15,870 nt of DNA from Chloroflexota bacterium. Its GTDB lineage: Bacteria; Chloroflexota; Ktedonobacteria; Ktedonobacterales; Ktedonobacteraceae. Made by a program: the position numbers and the translations under genes. The notes under the pieces are model-generated. The model did no database searches. It was given only the letters and a program-made list of their open reading frames with translations, and was not told where the DNA came from. The stretch is from contig VBJK01000236.1 in NCBI GenBank assembly GCA_005879655.1, positions 4,065 to 19,934 of the forward strand. The letters are read 5' to 3'. The stretch's first letter is position 1. Each line of letters opens with the position of its first letter. Below, in pieces: positions 14,163 through 15,870 of this stretch.

Positions 14163-15005
14163 TTACTTCATCTGCCTATTTTTCGTGCGTACCCGCTCAT
14201 ACAGCTCCTCCATTACGGCAATGAACGAGATATCTTTGTGCCAGAACGGAGGAGAATCCCCCTGTTTCTTAATTAAGAGTGCCGGGACGCTGGCCTGCGA
14301 TGTACTGGCTAGCAGCGCGGGCAATCTCTTTGCGCCCATCCAAAACTCTTTGTGACTGGCCGCGCCAGCTACTACTTCTTTAGCGGTTGGGCGAGTATAG
14401 TAGGACTCGACCGGCTCTACAGGAACATCTGCGGCGGTCAGTGAGGATGCTAAGATCTGCCCCAAGGGTGACTTGACCAGTTCGGCATGCAGGTCATCTC
14501 TGGATAGCCCTCGCAACTCAAACATCACGAAAGGGTCCTCGTCTAAGTCAGATGCCAGCAGGTAGTAAACCCCAGCGATATGCTTACAGGGATTCTCAAA
14601 GTCTGGACACGAACACTTGGTGACGAAATCGCTCTGGCTGTGTGGCAGCAGATGTAGCTTTAAGCTGGCGAAAGCATCGTCGATATTATCGGGCATCTCG
14701 TTCATGAGGAGTTTTGTGACGAGGTCTGCTCGTGATGCAATCTGCTGGATGACCTTTGACCAGTCGCTGCCGCTGATCGCTTTGATCTTGATGAAAGTAT
14801 CATAGATAGGTTCTTTGTAGACGCCAAAGTACGGGTTGATCGAGCCGCGCACCTTGGCCGTGACGGTGCCCTTCGTTAGCGTATAGTCGAGGATACGTCC
14901 TCCCCTAGCGTAGGATCGCCCGCGTCCTAGACGAGCTGGATTGGTAAATTCTTCCAGGGCCGCAATAAAGCGCTGGCCCCACCAAGTACGACTGAACTCT
15001 GCCAT
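14163..15005 (-). CDS. SWIM zinc-finger protein
   Basis: 280 residues. The N-terminus 'FSRTWWGQRFIAALEEFTNPARLGRGRSYARGGRI' is the usual opening of bacterial SWIM proteins. The zinc motif is C131-S-C133-x6-C140-K-H142 ('CSCPDFENPCKHIAGVYYLLA'), i.e. CxCx(n)CxH, predicted to bind DNA or protein. The last 110 residues are a less conserved helical part with no known domain. The gene follows the SNF2 helicase gene with a 5-base gap; its GGAG ribosome site is formed by the last codon and stop of the helicase gene (GGAGTAACAGCAATG), which implies translational coupling. Such SWIM/SNF2 neighbours recur in bacteria, and the SWIM protein is thought to be an accessory to the helicase; the process served is not established. 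Confidence 0.9.
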   Translation of the reverse strand: MAEFSRTWWGQRFIAALEEFTNPARLGRGRSYARGGRILDYTLTKGTVTAKVRGSINPYFGVYKEPIYDTFIKIKAISGSDWSKVIQQIASRADLVTKLLMNEMPDNIDDAFASLKLHLLPHSQSDFVTKCSCPDFENPCKHIAGVYYLLASDLDEDPFVMFELRGLSRDDLHAELVKSPLGQILASSLTAADVPVEPVESYYTRPTAKEVVAGAASHKEFWMGAKRLPALLASTSQASVPALLIKKQGDSPPFWHKDISFIAVMEELYERVRTKNRQMK

Positions 15006-15010
15006 TGCTG

Positions 15011-15870
15011 TTACTCCATGATTGCACTGCGTTGCAGCGTGATCAGCTCTTTGAAGGTATCGTTGTCAAGCTCGGTTAGCCAGGACTCATCGTTTCCTAC
15101 CACCAGCGAGGAGAGCCGTTTTTTGTCCTCGATCATCGCGTCGATGCGTTCTTCCATCGTGCCCATGGCCACAAACTTATGCACGAAGACGTTCTTGCGT
15201 TGCCCGATACGGAATGCGCGATCGGCGGCCTGATCTTCGACAGCGGGGTTCCACCAGCGATCGAAGTGGAAGACGGAGTTCGCTTTGGTCAAATTCAAGC
15301 CGACGCCACCGGCCCGTAGTGAGAGAATGAAGATTGATGGTTCGGTCTCTGGGTCCTGAAACTCGGCTACCATCTGGTCGCGCTTAGCCGCGTTGGTCCC
15401 GCCATGTAAGTAGTAAGTATTATAGTGCCAGGTCTGCTCGATATAGCGTGTGAGTGCGCCTCCAATCTCAGTGAATTGGGTAAAGATAAGCGCGCTCTCA
15501 CCACTATCAATTATCTCTTCAACCATCTCTCCGAGCCGCTGGAGCTTGTGGGAACGTTCGGGAGTGAAGGCGCTACCATCCTGCAAGAACTGCATGGGAT
15601 GGTTACAGACCTGCTTGAGCCTCAGTAATGTGGATAAGATCAAGCCCCTGCGCTGAATGCCATCAACCGCCTTAATTTGTTCCAGGACATCTTTGACCAC
15701 GGCCTCGTAGAGAGAGGCTTGTTCAGGCGTAAGGGTACAATACATCTTCTGTTCGATTTTGTCCGGTAGGTCGTTGATAATGCGCTTGTCGGTCTTGACA
15801 CGCCGCAAGATGAACGGCTCGACCAGCTTCTTTAAGGTGACAGACTTCGCCATGTCATTTTCTTTGTGGA
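15011..15870 (-). CDS. SNF2-family DEAD/DEAH-like helicase, C-terminal part (5' end outside window)
   Basis: The frame is open past the window edge; the ATG at 15853 is internal ('ENDMAKSVTLKKLVEPFILRRVK' is continuous SNF2 sequence). What is present (about 286 residues) is the second RecA-like lobe of a SNF2/Rad54-type ATPase: 'LVEPFILRRVKTDKRIINDLPDK', 'LRLKQVCNHP', 'ALIFTQFTEIGG' (motif IV), 'ILSLRAGGVGLNLTKANSVFHFDRWWNPAVEDQAADRAFRIGQ' region (motifs V and VI, with the arginine finger in 'DRAFRIGQ'). These proteins move along double-stranded DNA using ATP to displace bound proteins. The N-terminal lobe with Walker A and DEAH-type box would lie outside the window. Co-transcribed with the SWIM gene downstream. 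Confidence 0.93.
   Translation of the reverse strand, partial: HKENDMAKSVTLKKLVEPFILRRVKTDKRIINDLPDKIEQKMYCTLTPEQASLYEAVVKDVLEQIKAVDGIQRRGLILSTLLRLKQVCNHPMQFLQDGSAFTPERSHKLQRLGEMVEEIIDSGESALIFTQFTEIGGALTRYIEQTWHYNTYYLHGGTNAAKRDQMVAEFQDPETEPSIFILSLRAGGVGLNLTKANSVFHFDRWWNPAVEDQAADRAFRIGQRKNVFVHKFVAMGTMEERIDAMIEDKKRLSSLVVGNDESWLTELDNDTFKELITLQRSAIME

Overview
The window looks like a mid-GC (roughly 50%) bacterial chromosome from a filamentous soil Chloroflexota, most likely class Ktedonobacteria. I infer this from protein style (MoxR-associated DUF58/VWA cluster, multi-PAS/GAF histidine kinase with a KdpE-like regulator, SWIM/SNF2 pair), not from a database search. There are no rRNA or tRNA genes, no CRISPR array and no intact insertion sequence.

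Layout. (1) 1-5115, plus strand: the distal part of a MoxR/DUF58/VWA-type operon. It holds the tail of a DUF58 protein, a BatA-like VWA membrane protein that appears split in two at a GTGA overlap (317-1777 and 1774-2352), and a large two-VWA membrane protein (2339-4879) whose cytoplasmic tail seems shifted out of frame (4849-5115). (2) 5116-5634: gene-poor, decayed stretch with what may be a remnant of an inositol-monophosphatase C-terminus on the minus strand. (3) 5635-7615, minus strand: an inositol monophosphatase family protein with a non-canonical metal site, then an orphan beta-class DNA methyltransferase. (4) 7816-8516: two very small hypothetical genes facing each other around a strong hairpin. 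(5) 8954-12543, minus strand: a soluble PAS-GAF-PAS-PAS histidine kinase followed by its OmpR/KdpE-like response regulator. (6) 12741-14135, plus strand: a good sigma-70-like promoter and a murD-type Mur ligase gene broken by an internal deletion and frameshift. (7) 14163-15870, minus strand: a SWIM zinc-finger protein preceded by the C-terminal part of a SNF2-family helicase, tightly coupled, ending at a strong hairpin shared with the murD end.

How they work together. DUF58 and VWA membrane proteins are normally partners of a MoxR AAA+ ATPase, which would lie upstream of this window. The kinase and regulator form an ordinary two-component system with soluble (cytosolic signal) sensing. SNF2 plus SWIM proteins form a recurring bacterial pair of nucleic-acid-remodelling type with unclear role. 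I did not find a convincing new system. The most notable observation is that three genes (the BatA-like protein, the large VWA protein and murD) all carry reading-frame lesions, and in each case the other frame continues with the expected protein. This is either local gene decay, assembly error, or, for the first pair, a working translationally coupled split.
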